Below, piece after piece: positions 43,746 through 55,020 of a stretch of 64,000 nucleotides of DNA. How positions within the stretch are numbered: the first letter of the stretch is position 1; each line of letters opens with the position of its first letter. The position numbers were made by a program, and so were the translations under genes. The DNA comes from Caenorhabditis remanei (taxonomy: Eukaryota; Nematoda; Chromadorea; Rhabditida; Rhabditidae): positions 20,582,587 through 20,646,586 of the forward strand of contig NC_071333.1 of assembly GCF_010183535.1 (NCBI RefSeq), in the 5' to 3' direction. The notes below the pieces were generated by a model. The model saw only the letters and a program-made list of their open reading frames with translations. It had not been told where the DNA came from and did no database searches.

Positions 43746-44446
43746 TTGCCTTGTCTGAAAACAGTTTCTCTCCTCATTTTTCAGCCAAAAACACAAATTT
43801 GCAGTCACCTAACTCAAAATTTGGTTCCGAAATGCATCTTTTCGACGTCAGGATTTCAAAATCGAAAAAACGCGTTAAAGACGGGCCAGAGAGGAAGAGT
43901 ACCAGGTCACTATTCATCAAAAATGGACGTTTTAGGTCAAATGTTGTCTAAAAATAGCTTCTTTGCCCCTTTTTCAGCCAAAAACTCAAATTCGCAGTCA
44001 CGTATTACAGAATTTAGTTTTGAGATTCATCTTTTTGATGTCAAGACATTAAAATCGAAAAACGCGTTGAAGTCGCACCAGAGAGGAATAGTACCAGGTT
44101 ACTATTCATCAAAATTAACGTTTTTAGGTCAAATGGTGTCTGAAAACAGTTTCTCTCCTCATTTTTCAGCCAAAAACTCAAATTTGCAGTCACGTAACTC
44201 AGAATTTAGTTTCGAAACGCATCATTTTACGCCAAAACGTCGAAATCGAAAAACGCATCAAAGGTGAGCCAGATACGTTTTTCGGATGAAAATTGAGATG
44301 TTTTCATTATTTCTACGTTGATATCAAATTTAAATTACATTCATTTCATCCGCAGGCTACCGCCACCAAGACCCTTCCACACCACGGTGCCACCGGATCT
44401 TCATCGATTGAAAGTCGAATGCGGAGAGAGAAGAAGAATTGAATGA
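43746..44446 (+). CDS. Open frame across the tandem repeat plus a possible terminal exon
   Basis: One frame stays open from 43746 to 44263 through all repeat copies but has no early ATG. It ends CATCAAAG|GTGAGC. A canonical acceptor (CATCCGCAG, 44355) opens a second exon in which two frames are possible. The phase-matched one gives PPPRPFHTTVPPDLHRLKVE and stops at 44444-44446. The alternative reads HHGATGSSSIESRMRREKKN and stops at 44440-44442. The second exon looks more like a genuine conserved 3' terminal exon than the repeat does. I treat it as a gene end whose upstream coding part has been replaced by repeats. Confidence 0.3.
43753..44272. repeat. 192/193-bp tandem repeat, about 2.7 copies
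   Basis: Units start at 43753, 43945 and 44138 (GTCTGAAAACAG, GTCTAAAAATAG, GTCTGAAAACAG). Each carries a (T)TTTTCAGCCAAAAAC acceptor-like block, TCGAAAAA(A)CGCGTT, and TACCAGGT(C/T)ACTATTCATC. Lengths of 192 and 193 bp shift phase by at most one. Confidence 0.75.
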
Positions 44447-44822
44447 CGACGACATTCTGATCATTTCCTCTTCCTTTCGCAACACCGTTTTTCCATCGAT
44501 CATCAGTACATTTTGTTGTCTCATTGAATGTAATGGCTATGGCTTTCCAACTCTTGGACTTTTCTAAAATTTTTGAGCGGAGAGTATCTTTTTCGTTCAG
44601 ACGTATCGAGACTAACCGTCAAATTTGAAAAGCACTCTGAATTGAACATGGTGGCTCCGAATATTCCAGTTGGCGATATTTTTAATAGTTTTTGATTCGA
44701 ACACTATTCAGAAATTGTTATTTTCGTCAGTTTGTAAATGTTAAAAACGGAGTTATCATAGAGTTTCATCATTAAATTCTCCGAAATCCTCTTTTTTCTC
44801 TTGTTTTTCTGAATGAAAACCC

Positions 44823-45289
44823 TCATTCTTCCACCTTGCCGTCTGCGTCACTCGGAAATCTATGAATGTTAACAGCCTTTCCATTTTTGAGAATCATATT
44901 TGACATCATTAGGTTTCCATAGAGTCCATCCGTTCGAGCCTTTCAGAATTCATCCATTTTCCGATCGAATTCCTCCGGTTTCTGCTAGATAATCCACGAT
45001 TTCGGAGTGGGTCCCCGGATGCATTTCATGGCCAACTGATTTTTCTGATAGTCACTATGAATGACTGTAGAAGTGATGAGTCCAAGCTGAAAATTATCGA
45101 AAATGATACTTCAATGGGTGAAAATGAGGTGCAAGGTTATTTTTCTACAAATAACAAACTCATAGAGGGTTTTCAACTGCAAAAACGTACCTGAGCAAGA
45201 GGTCCAACGCTTTTGGTGGCAACAATCTGATGTCGACATTTCTTGTAGGTGATTGGTTGCGGAGAAGACTTCCATCGTTCTAATTCGTG
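44823..45289 (-). pseudogene. Two-exon minus-strand gene remnant with two in-frame stops
   Basis: Exon 1 (45289-45191, acceptor TTTTCAG, donor CAG|GTACG) reads HELERWKSSPQPITYKKCRH and then QIVATKSVGPLAQ. Exon 2 (45086-44823, acceptor TTTTCAG) joins in phase 0 and reads LGLITSTVIHSDYQKNQLAM and KCIRGPTPKSWII. A TAG (44985-44987), 13 residues, a TGA (44943-44945) and 39 more protein-like residues (DGLYGNLMMSNMILKNGKAV) follow before the final stop. Two nonsense changes in otherwise intact frame indicate a recently inactivated gene. The start exon is not identified. Three decayed copies of exon 1 lie at 46.06, 47.43 and 47.93 kb. Family not recognised. Confidence 0.55.
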
Positions 45290-45479
45290 CTGAAAATAGG
45301 AATGTCAGAAGTATTTGATTGAATAAAGGAAGAAAAATACCAGATCTCTTTTTCTAATATGCTAGCGATCTGATACATCTGGAATCAAGGAGAAATAACT
45401 CGAAAAAGGGGAAATGCCGATTGAAAAAAATTCCGATCAGCTTTTTTCCACAAAAAATCAAGAAAAAACTATGGAAAAT

Positions 45480-46470
45480 TGACTTATACTGAAAATATAA
45501 CAGTTAGGAACGTTAACACTTGCATATGAACAAGTTTTTTTGACTAGTTTCTATTAAACGCTTCAATTAGACGCCAGGGCATTCAATATAAAAACGCGAC
45601 AAAGGCGTCAGAGATTCTTCATCAAGACTAGGAGATTTAGAGTCGATGATTAACTACAAATTGCTTTCTCTTTTGTTTTTTTTAGCTTAAACTTAAATCT
45701 GATGTCAAGAAAATCCAACTTTGGTGTCGAAACTATATATTACTGTTACATAGTAGCTGATATAATCACAGACTGATAGACCAAAAACACCCAAAACGTG
45801 GTCAAACTCGAACGTCTCCTGCTATTAACTTGACAGGAATTTTCGGAAATAAGCTATTTCTTTTTTTATCAGCGTGGATTCAGCTAGCATGTTGGATTTA
45901 GCCGACATGATGGTTTGAGCAGTGCAAAAAACACATTCATCAATTTTCAATGGAGAAAACATACCGATGCTAGGCGTCCGACGTCTTCGGTGGCTATGAG
46001 TTGATTTCGAGTTTTTTTTCTGGTAATTCGTTGCGGAGAAGACTTCCATCATTCGAAATAATGCTGAAAATATAAAAGTATGGACATTATATTGTATGAA
46101 AGAAGAAACACGAGGGAATATCATTTTGTATGTTGTTGAGCGGTTAAATACAGATGCAACTAGGGGAAAACATCTCAAAATAGTTAAAGTACCGATTGAA
46201 AAAAATTCTGATATAATTTTCACTAACAAAAATCATTAAATTCATGGAAAATCACAATTTTTGGTGGTTTCCGCCAAAAAAATAAGCGAAATTGCAGTTT
46301 GGGGCCAGCACATGACAAACGCGTCAGTCATTGGGCTTGCGCATAATGCGAGATCGCTTACGAAGAGGGAAGGGTAGAGGTGATAGAAATGAAGAAGAGA
46401 GGCGGGAGTGACGCGGGACAATTTTTCTGGCTGAATGAGGATTATTTTCATGAAGAAAAATAAAATTTAT
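45480..46470. repeat. Segmental duplication, copy A
   Basis: Direct repeat of 47434-48330. The 97-bp stretch from TGTTACATAGTAGCTGATAT (about 45745) to TTGACAGG is identical to about 47612-47707. Contains a decayed copy of the pseudogene exon at 45289. Confidence 0.7.
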
Positions 46471-47208
46471 CAGGAGAAATATTGAAAGGGAAAAATTTAC
46501 AGTAGGAGACAGTGAGTAGCGCTCTGAATAGTATTTTACACCTTATTCTATGGGAATTTTTTTGTTTGTTCCACAGCAGTGGCGATGATTTCAGTTAGGC
46601 AAACGAAGTATTGATGGAATGGCAACCGAACCCACCCAAATACACCTTTTTGTAGAAGAAAACATACCAAGACAAAAGATCCGAATTAGTCCGTCACAAC
46701 GTTTTTCAATAAAAACTATGGTGAACCATGTAGACTTCTACATCAGTTCTCTGGAGCGGCCACGAATTTGACAAAATCACGACTTCACATGGAAAAGTCA
46801 TCTAGAATGTTGCTTTGCTGTCAAGATGATTTGACAAGTGCATACATTTCTCGATTTTTTTCTTTATTTGATTCCAAATACTCTATTACATCGGTTTGAA
46901 AACTGCAGGGAAAGATGGCATCTGAAAAAAAGTGGAATACTAACTTTTACTTTAATTAGAACTCACTGAACTCTCAATTCAAAACTGTTTTTGCCTTTCT
47001 TTGTGTGTTTTAGTGTCGTCTCTGCAGAACGATTCTCATCCGAAGACGGTTCTGAAAATAAAAACTGTTATGATGTCACAATTATGATTCTTTCCAGTTT
47101 TTTTTTTGAGAGTGAGCTCGGCAGGCAAAATCACAACAATTCGCTCTAGCTACTCTCTCAACAGGGCGTAATGCTTACGACTGCATTTATTGGCTGAACC
47201 AAAATGCT
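46471..47208. other. Unique sequence between duplicated blocks
   Basis: No gene seen. Confidence 0.35.
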
Positions 47209-47433
47209 CGGATATAAGCTATTTCTTTTTTTATCAGCGTGGATTCAGCTAGCATGTTGGATTTAGCCGACATGATGGTTTGAGCAGTGCAAGAACCCAT
47301 TCATCAATTTTCAATGGTGAAAACATACCCATGCTAGAGATCCGACGTCTTCGTTGGCTATAACCTGATTTCGAATTCTCTTCCTGATAATACGATGCGG
47401 AGAAGATTTTCATCATTCAGAATGATGCTGAAA
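47209..47433. repeat. Segmental duplication, partial copy B
   Basis: Repeats about 45855-46070 and 47715-47935: AAGCTATTTCTTTTTTTATC, GCTAGCATGTTGGATTTAGC and downstream to the exon-like TTTTCAGCAT block on the minus strand. Confidence 0.65.
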
Positions 47434-48330
47434 ATAGAACAGTTAGAAACGTGAGCCCTTGCTTATAAGCAAGTTTTTTGGACTTATTTCTATGAAACGC
47501 TTCATTTGGACGCCAAGCCATCCAACAAAAAAAACGCGTTCAAGACGTGTCAGTCAGACATTCTTCATCAAGATTAGGAGTTTCAGAATCTGTGATTGAC
47601 TAAAACTATTACTGTTACATAGTAGCTGATATAATCACAGACTGATAGACCAAAAACACCCAAAACGTGGTCAAACTCGAACGTCTCCTGCTATTAACTT
47701 GACAGGAATTTTCGGAAATAAGCTATTTCTTTTTTTATCAGCGTGGATTCAGCTAGCATGTTGGATTTAGCCGACATGATGGTTTGAGCAGTGCAAGAAC
47801 CCATTCATCAATTTTCAATGGTGAAAACATACCCATGCTAGAGATCCGACGTCTTCGTTGGCTATAACTTGATTTCGAATTCTCTTCCTGATAATACGAT
47901 GCGGAGAACACTTCCATCATTCGAAATGTTGCTGAAAACACAAAAGTTAGAAGCATTGTGTTGAATGAAAGAAGAAAAACGAGTGAAAACCATTTTGTGT
48001 GTTGTTGAGCGGTTAAATACAGATGAAACTAGGGGAAAACATTTCAAAATAGCTAAAGTACTGATTGAAAAAAATTCCGATATAATTTTCACTACAAAAA
48101 GTTAATAAAATCATGGAAAATAACTATTTTTGGTGGTTTCTGCAAAAAGAATAAGCGAAATCGCAGTTTCGGGCCAGCACACGACAAACGCGTCTGTCAT
48201 TCGGCTGGTGCATAAGGCGAGATGGCATGAGAAATGGAGGAGGACATTGGTACTAGTAATAGAGTAATAGAAGTGAAGAAGAAATTCGAGGGTGACGCGG
48301 GAAAGATTGTTCTGCATGATTAAGGATTAT
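47434..48330. repeat. Segmental duplication, copy C
   Basis: Direct relative of 45480-46470, about 1.9 kb away. It includes the identical 97-bp core and the distal GGCCAGCAC(A)TGACAAACGCGTC-like block at about 48.17 kb. Confidence 0.7.
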
Positions 48331-48823
48331 TGAAAGATACGGTAATTACCGCCCGTACAAAAAAGGGTGAATAACAAAAATGATGTTCAATTTCCTATCT
48401 GTACGATCCCTGAAATTTTAACTTACATAGTGGGACAATCAGTGATCCAGAGACAGATACATAAAATGGTAGTTTTTCTTTATTCTCTGTTCGCGTTATT
48501 GTGCAAAACACCTATTTTTGATTATTTTTTCTACTTGATAAAATATTAGAGCTCCTTGTACTACTCCTAATGGTACAGATACTTATTTTAAAGGTGTCCT
48601 CAATTTCACACACCTGTCAGGGGGATACTGTAGCTTTTGGTCGTGATCATTGTTCTCCGAAATTTTTTTCCTAACTCCGCAATAAAATCGACCGTCCCTT
48701 TCCCAGTTTATCATGGGAAACAGCTATAAACTTCCGTCGGCAACACCGGCCAACCATTCTTTCCTCATTCGTTCCTTTTTCCTCTCTCGGAATCGGTGAC
48801 TTCCCATTCTCTTCTCTTCAAAA
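48331..48823. other. Upstream region of the secreted-protein gene
   Basis: No exon recognised. TTCC/CTC-rich 48760-48820 may hold the start region. Confidence 0.3.
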
Positions 48824-49590
48824 ATGAAAATGTTCTTGATTCTCGTCTCTTTCTTCATGATTCTCGGAAGAATTTCGTGCTCCAGTGAAGAAGAAAACAA
48901 GGATACCAACGAATTCAATGGTATTCCCACCAACGTAAGTATCAATCTGCGGACAGAGCATATAAAGATTCACTTTAGATGAGTAGAACCTTTTCAAAGA
49001 TTGGGGTAGAGTTTACATGAATAACGTTCAGATGAGGCCAATTGAATTCAGATAGTAATGTTTAGTAAGGCATAATTTGAATTTTCAGAGACTTGAGCTC
49101 CCCACATTATCTGAAAGACTACAAAATTGTAAATAATTTCAGAATTGCTCGGAGAAGTACAACGCAACCTGGTTCAACCGCCATTTTAACGAGAGCTCAC
49201 CCACCTACATGAAAGCTGGGGTCTGATGTAAAAAGTTGATGAAAGACCAACCGTGGAGCGGGAGAAGGTATTGAAGCTCGGCAATGCGTTCCTCCCCCTA
49301 CTTGAATCTGGAGTACGGTTTCCACCCGAATGAAAAATTGCAGAATTTATAGTTAATGAATTTCAGAATACCTTGAACGCAAAATGTTATCTTCTCAATG
49401 ACCAAGGAACAATGAATACTGCCGTTTCTACAATCAAAAAGCATTGTGGAAACAAACCAGCAGCTGTTATGGTTCAGGTAAGGAAATTGAGGATTTAATG
49501 GCTCTTATATTTTATTTTCAGCATGTTAATCGAGCAAGAAAATGTTTCCAATGCGAACTGGCTCCACAAACTACTATCTCCTTTCACTGA
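48824..49590 (+). pseudogene. Small secreted cysteine-rich protein gene with an internal stop
   Basis: Exon 1 (48824-48934) encodes a clear signal peptide, MKMFLILVSFFMILGRISCS, and an acidic start. Exon 2 (from 49143, TTTCAG) reads NCSEKYNATWFNRHFNESSP and TYMKAGV, a TGA (49224-49226), then CKKLMKDQPW. Exon 3 (49367-49477) and exon 4 (49522-49590) are in phase and read KCYLLNDQGTMNTAVSTIKK, HCGNK and HVNRARKCFQCELAPQTTIS to a final TGA. The spacing of Cys resembles nematode DUF19/T20D4.11-like secreted domains. The stop may be real inactivation. Splicing at GGG|GTCTGA, one codon before the stop, would keep phase 0 and bypass it, though that donor is poor. Confidence 0.55.
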
Positions 49591-49658
49591 TTTTATGCTG
49601 ATTGATGTTACTGTAACACTATAATGAACGCTGGGACACTCTCATATAATTTCTGGGA

Positions 49659-50079
49659 TACCGTAAAAACTGTAATAGAAGCGCATGCGCCTCTATTTTT
49701 CAACCCCCGTTCGCAGATGCGCCTCTATTACAGGGGCGCTTCTAATAGAGGGTGCGCCTCTATTTTTCAACCTGTTCGTCCGATTATTTTTTCAACTTTT
49801 AAGTGAATAATTTTCAACCAAACTAACACTTTCTCGGACAAAATTACACGAGAATCCCCAAATTTGCAGTACTTTGAACGAAAAAGTTGGTTTTTAGTTG
49901 TGTTTTTTCACGAACTTTGAAAAAGAATTACTGAAAATCAGAAAAATATTCGAAACGTATTAAGGGGGCGCCTCTATTAGAGGGTGCGCCACTATTATTC
50001 AAACCGCTTTTTAAGGTGCGCCTCTATTAGAGGGGCGCCTCAAATAAAGGGGTGCTTCTATTACAGTTTTTACGGTACT
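49659..50079. repeat. Inverted-repeat MITE with internal GCGCCTCTATTA repeats
   Basis: Ends: ATACCGTAAAAACTGTAAT...CTTCTATTACAGTTTTTACGGTA, with TA flanks. Inside, GCGCCTCTAT(T) motifs occur repeatedly in both orientations on each side of an AT-rich centre. No ORF of its own. Confidence 0.75.
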
Positions 50080-51176
50080 ATAATAAACTATTTACATTGC
50101 AAAAGTGGCGTTTCTCAAGAAAACTCTTCAGCTACCCTCCTGTCTCAACTTGTTTTCATCTATTGCAACGTTTCTCTCAAAGCTTCCTTCCCTCTTGCCC
50201 AGTGTTCATCGAAAATGCCAAAAATTTTCTCTGAAGATCCAGAATCACATCCAAATAGAAGATAATGCTTCCTTTTTTGCGGACATTCCCCAATGGTTGG
50301 TACTACTCGATTGAACACTTAGATAACCATCCTGTTGGAAAGAATAAGACGATAAAAAACAGAAAAAAGACTGTGTGTGCGACAATTGTGTGCCGGGTGG
50401 AGGGCACAAGACAAATAGAGTAAATTGGCACGTTGCCAAGCAAGTGGAGGAGGAGAACGGTTAAGACGGCAGAGAGAACAGCCAGGAGCAGAACGAAGAG
50501 AATGTGTACGAAGATTTATTTACGGTATTTATTTATTTATTTGGAATACGATTAAAGAATCGTGAACGGTTAATGGATCGTTCAGATCAAAAGTAGAGCT
50601 TCACTGTTGTAATTGCAACTGTTTTATACGGGCACCGCTTAGAGAGTTATGGTCATTTAAGACAGCATCATTATTTTGCACAGGAATTTATGGATTTGAG
50701 GGAGAAATTACTTTGTCGGTACGTAACTTGCTAGGGAGTGTCCACACAAAAAAGTTGTCAACTACGAAAATGGAGCTAAACTTGTGATCTGTATAATCCA
50801 TAAAAAATTTACTTAGTGGAACAATCAGTAATACCATCACATCCTCTCGAATTTGAGCATTTTCAACTGAAAAGGCAAAAGTTGTCAGAATTATGGTCGT
50901 TTCTGCACCTGAACTAAATCTGCAAATGCCGCTACCTTGATAGCTTGTATGGGAAAGAACGTTTAGAAGATTGAATGAAACATTCTGGAAAATTGAGAAG
51001 ACCCTGAATTGCAGCAGTAATCTATTTATTATAAATGGAAAACTGAATTTTTGATTTCAAAATCACTGGATGATAGAAAGGTTACAAATTTGATTTGTAA
51101 AAAAGAAAGATATTGAAATTAGGGTTTTGAGAAAAAGGAGATCACAAAAAATCATTGGCATTTATTTGACATACTA
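50080..51176. repeat. Intergenic with an inverted-repeat element relative at about 50.58-50.80 kb
   Basis: 50585-50800 (GATCAAAAGTAGAGCTTCACTGTTGT...GTTGTCAACTACGAAAATGGAGC...TTGTGATCTG) is a relative of the element at 52.9-53.3 kb. A TTTA microsatellite lies at about 50515-50542. No gene. Confidence 0.45.
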
Positions 51177-52184
51177 TTAATCAACAGCGTTCGGCTCCAA
51201 CAGTCCGTTCGCCTCGAGATAGTTGGCGTGGTCACGCAAAACCAAGTAGTTCAACGCAATCGCGCATCCCACGTCGTGATGGATTCCGATTGTCTCCCAG
51301 ACTAGAGGGTTGTGGAATGGAAAGGCATCCAGACATTCCCCATCGAAGTTCAAATGCAAGAGGGTGCTGAGCACATTGTAGTCCAGGCAAAAGAAGCTTA
51401 CCCACTCCACCACTTGCATAGCCTGAAAAGTTCTGTTTATTTTAGTTATTTAAATTCATATTTGTCAAAGCCCGGCCAGGAAAGGCCCGGAAAGGCCAAA
51501 TTTTTTTGAAACTTTTTCAATTTTTTATAAAAAAAATTTTCACATTTTGATGATTTTTCTGAATCTTTTCTAACTCTGAAAGATAATCAAAAATTTTACC
51601 TTTTCGCGAAAAAATCTGACATTTGAACGTTTGCGCAAAGTACCCGGGCCTTAATTTTGCTGACAAAAGCCCGCTCGAGCCTTGGCAAATATGTTTAAAT
51701 CAGAAAAATCAATTATTAATGCTTACCGTCCAGTTCATGTGGTCGAAACTCCCATTGTGTGGAGTGTAGAGTCCGGTGCCGCGGTAGAGAAGAGTCTCCT
51801 CGTCAATTTCTGGGAACTGAAAAAAATGGCCGTTAATTTTTCGTTTCAATTTTCTCGGCCCAGCCCGGCCCTGTTTCAAGGAAAGGTACCTAAGATGTTA
51901 CCAAATTTTCTGAATCTTGAAATTTTACATTTTAAAAATTCAATTTTTTGATGCATAACTAGCTTTTGATTGAATTCTGAAGGGTAGTAAAAAATTGACG
52001 TTTTCGAAAAAAACAAAATTTTGTATAAAATTTAGTTCTATTTTTTTAGTCGGGTCGTGAAAATTTTTGCCATGGCCCGGCCAGGCATGTTACAAAAATG
52101 AAAATGACTTCTGGTTAGACAAAAAACACAAAACTTATGCTTATAACAACTAACCTCTGCCAGCAGCGCTCGGAGTCGAGCCAT
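51177..52184 (-). CDS. Small three-exon protein, function unknown
   Basis: Minus-strand exons 52184-52155, 51816-51727 and 51422-51177, all phase 0 with good GT-AG sites (acceptors TTTTTCAG and TTTTCAG), giving 121 aa. The sequence starts MARLRALLAEFPEIDEETLL and continues YRGTGLYTPHNGSFDHMNW, then a hydrophobic-rich but not membrane-like C-terminal part (EWVSFFCLDYNVLSTLLHLN, GIHHDVGCAIALNYLVLRDH). Probably an alpha-helical cytosolic protein. The TTTTTCAG acceptors and absence of stops argue for a functional gene. Introns contain GGCCCGG-type dispersed repeats, also seen in the ING intron region (25.08 kb). I do not recognise the family. Confidence 0.65.
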
Positions 52185-52890
52185 GATTATCCTCGATTTT
52201 CAACAAAAATAAAAAATGTCTGTTCTTTTTCGGATTAAAAGAATAAAACAAATGTGAGCTCTACACGAAGACAGCTCCCATTTTGCATTCGCCTCCTTTT
52301 TCTGCGCCGACTCTCTCTCTCTCTTTTTCATTATCTTTCCTTTTCCTCCCCCTTTTCTTTTCTTGTTTCACCCTCTTGAAAAAAAGTCGATGAAGCCGTG
52401 CGAGCAGGGTTCCGAGAAGTTGGCCTGCTCTTTCTTTTGCCACCCCAGCGCCCTCCTGCTTTTCTATACGTTTTTTTTTTGCGCACACATACACATACTT
52501 GGACCTTCCCCTTCTCTACTGGCTTTCTTTGGTGAATGATCCGGGCAAATGTACGGAGACTCTCTTTTTTTATCTATGCGGGCTTTTTCAACGGGAGAAG
52601 CGGAACACAAAGTGTAATAAAAAAGAGAAGGGAGAACCACGCGAGGTTGGAAGACTGGAGAAGGGGAAAAGAGCAGGAATACCACACATTGAAAAAAGAA
52701 GCGAATATAGAGTCTATTGACGTATACATAATGAAAAATGAATGAAATCGAAAAACAACTAACAAGGGAGTCAAATAATAGGATCCAAAGAATTAAGAAG
52801 TATGAAAATTCCCATTTTTACGAGAAATAATATAAATAGGTGAAAAATAAACACAAGAAATAAAAAATCAGAAAACAAAGCAATTGCTTT
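52185..52890. other. Low-complexity upstream region
   Basis: CT-rich (CTCTCTCTCTCT at about 52310) and purine-rich strands produce many open frames on both strands; none is supported as a gene. Confidence 0.4.
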
Positions 52891-53310
52891 TAATTTTAGT
52901 TCATACAACTGCAGTAATGACCATAATTCTAAAAACTTTGGTAGTTTTCAGTAGAAAATGTCCAATTTTGAGAGGTTGTCATGGCATCACATATTGCCCC
53001 ACTGAGTAAATTTTTATAAATCAAGCAGATCAAAAGTAGACCTCCATTTTTGTTGTTGACAACTGTTTTGTACGAGCATTCCCTAAAAAGTTATGTAATT
53101 TCAAGACAACAGCTAAAAACCGTTCTATTTCAACGAAGTTGATCGGTTTGAGAACGTTATTACTTTTTTGATACTAAACTTGCTAGGAATTAAACATGCA
53201 GAAACATTGTCAACTACAAAAGTGGAACTCTACTCTTGATCTGCTGGACCGCACTGCAGACTATCAAAGTGACTTGTGATTTCGAGCGTGTGTCCCAATA
53301 TCAGTTGTTG
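52890..53310. repeat. Inverted-repeat element (GATCAAAAGTAGA / TTGTCAACTAC family)
   Basis: Left: GCAGATCAAAAGTAGACCTC...TTGTTGACAACTGTTTTGTA. Right: CATTGTCAACTACAAAAGTG...CTACTCTTGATCTGCTGG. Related copies at about 50.6 and 57.2-57.4 kb. Confidence 0.6.
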
Positions 53311-54149
53311 TTCGATAAGTTCAAAATTCTTAAAATGTATTGAATAAACCGTAGACCTTATTTTAGCAGTTGAGCAAAGTTTCAGATAGGAATTGAACAT
53401 GCAGAAATATTGTCAACTACAAAATTAGAAGACTCTGTACTAACACATCGCTCTTTTCACTATTGATTTTTTTCTGTTTTTTGTTAAAAACAAGAATAAA
53501 GGAATGTGGAGTTATGAACTTTTGGAATTGGTGGCGCTTGGAAATTTTCAGAAACAGGTCTGAAGGCAGAGGAAGTTAGGAACTAAACCAGTTTTATGCG
53601 ATTCGCCAATCCAAGTACAACGAGACAGCAAAATAGCATCGTTCGACAGCGTCACATCATTTGAACTATCAAGTATATAAGTCAAATTCAGTTTTTCCCA
53701 CTTTTTTCCACAATTAGTCTCCCAAAGACTCTAAAATATACTGAAGTCATTGCCCGTGATTCTATATGCTTCTACTTTTTCCTGTTTTCCCTCTCTACCT
53801 CTATTTTTAATCCGCTTTTCATTTTCACTAACATTATACTACAGCGCGTAATGACAGGTTGCGGAAAGAAGAGCCCCCACGAGACTGGAAAGAGCGCGCT
53901 TGAGATTTTCCATAGCAACCAGCCTTTGCTGAGAAGAAACCAGCTTTTTAAATCGATTTAATAACAGATGTAATACATCGGGAATTATATTTATAACAAT
54001 AGTGGAAAGAAGGACCCCAACGTTACATATGGCTATCTGAATAAAAATACAAAAAAACGAATGGACTTCCTGCAGATTATTTATTGACACACCAATAATG
54101 AGAAATGAAAATTTCATGAGAAATGAAAATTTTAAAAGCACAATCGAAT
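53311..54149. other. 3' flank of the minus-strand membrane-protein gene
   Basis: No exon recognised. It holds an X-box-like site, TTTTCCATAGCAAC (53906-53919), preceded by AGCGCGC. A matching site lies at 59238-59251. Confidence 0.4.
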
Positions 54150-54431
54150 TTATTGGCGGTTGCTTCTTCGAGACAGCCACTCGCGGCGAGTATCATCTTG
54201 CGGGAAGTCGCTAGCCTCGAGAAGGAACTGATGAAGGTTAATAACCTCGTTTTCGTATTGAGCATCGTGGTCGTCGTCAGCCCGAATTTCATTGCTATTG
54301 CGTCGGTTTGCATGGAATCCTTGTCTGCGACCATGAAGATATCTTCCAACAAGGCACCGGAAAAGGTGGAGACTGATGATCATCAATAGAGCAATTGAGA
54401 GACCAAAGAAAATGGAAGTGGTAATGCTCAT
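54150..54431 (-). CDS. Small membrane protein, paralog of 59447-59755
   Basis: Single exon of 93 aa. The ATG at 54431 lies 32 nt after a TTTTACAG SL-type acceptor. An N-terminal membrane helix or uncleaved signal anchor (TTSIFFGLSIALLMIISLHL) is followed by a basic stretch (RYLHGRRQGFHANRR), an acidic linker and the C-terminal motif NLHQFLLEASDFPQDDTRRE, then WLSRRSN. The paralog at 59447 shares the layout and the motif (NLHQFLLEAGDF..DDFRREWL.R.SN). The conserved tail would face the cytosol if the N-terminus is outside, and is probably a peptide-interaction motif; this is inference. Function unknown; the tail contains no recognised domain. Confidence 0.7.
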   Translation of the reverse strand: MSITTSIFFGLSIALLMIISLHLFRCLVGRYLHGRRQGFHANRRNSNEIRADDDHDAQYENEVINLHQFLLEASDFPQDDTRREWLSRRSNRQ

Positions 54432-54689
54432 TGTGTTTTTGGAGGACGTTGAGCGGATGAAACTCTGTAAAAGTTCCTGTATTTTTATGTAAGAAACAAT
54501 AAACGCTGGAAGGAGTTAAAAAGAAAAACCAAGAGAGAATCCCGGGTGCTATAGTCAAATCATAATAACATAAACTATACAGATAGAGAAAAAGGATCAA
54601 CTGTCAACAAAAGGTTCCTTAAAGATTTCAGGTGTGTCAATAACTATAAAGTTACGGAAAACAATGAAGGAATTTTTGAAATCGAACTT

Positions 54690-55020
54690 TTTTGACGTTA
54701 GACTTGGTCGTTTTGAAACTGTGAAACTTCCTAACAATGTATTTAGCTTTCTTTGGCATCAACACACTTTTTTCACATTGAAAACAAAAATCAAAAAATC
54801 TTCCTCCAGAAAATAAGGACGAGACTAATGGAAAGTTTTTCGATTTGAGCATGTGGCCAGTAGGCATGGATACTATGCACAACAATTTCTCATGTTACGA
54901 ATTGCCTTTCTAATGCAGAAATTTGTCATGTGCCTAGAAACTTGGTTGGATACGCTTTCTGACACAAAGTGGCACTTGTCTACGAGTTGGGAAACATGAA
55001 GAGCACGCAGAAAGGGAATC
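54690..55020. repeat. Dispersed repeat, copy 1
   Basis: TCTTCCTCCAGAAAATAAGG...GAGCATGTGG...TGCACAACAATTTCTCATGT...ATTTGTCATGTGCCTAGAAA...CTACGAGTTGGGAAACAT is repeated at 55670-55985. Weaker relatives lie at 56.75-56.95 and 57.65-57.83 kb. No gene. Confidence 0.6.

Larger units (their letters stand above)
42165..43752. other. Intergenic with a tRNA-like fragment and a poly-G tract
   Basis: No coding exon recognised. The tRNA-like fragment and G21 tract are listed separately. Confidence 0.35.

Noticed and set aside
43753..44272. CRISPR-like array
   Set aside because: The units are whole 192/193-bp tandem repeats without unique spacers, in a eukaryotic genome.
45825..46229. 134-codon minus-strand frame
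   Set aside because: It lies in a segmental duplication; the duplicate frame is broken and it reads the old pseudogene exon in the wrong frame.
52261..52774. Overlapping frames on both strands, rich in Lys/Glu or Ser/Pro
   Set aside because: Low-complexity CT/GA sequence explains them.
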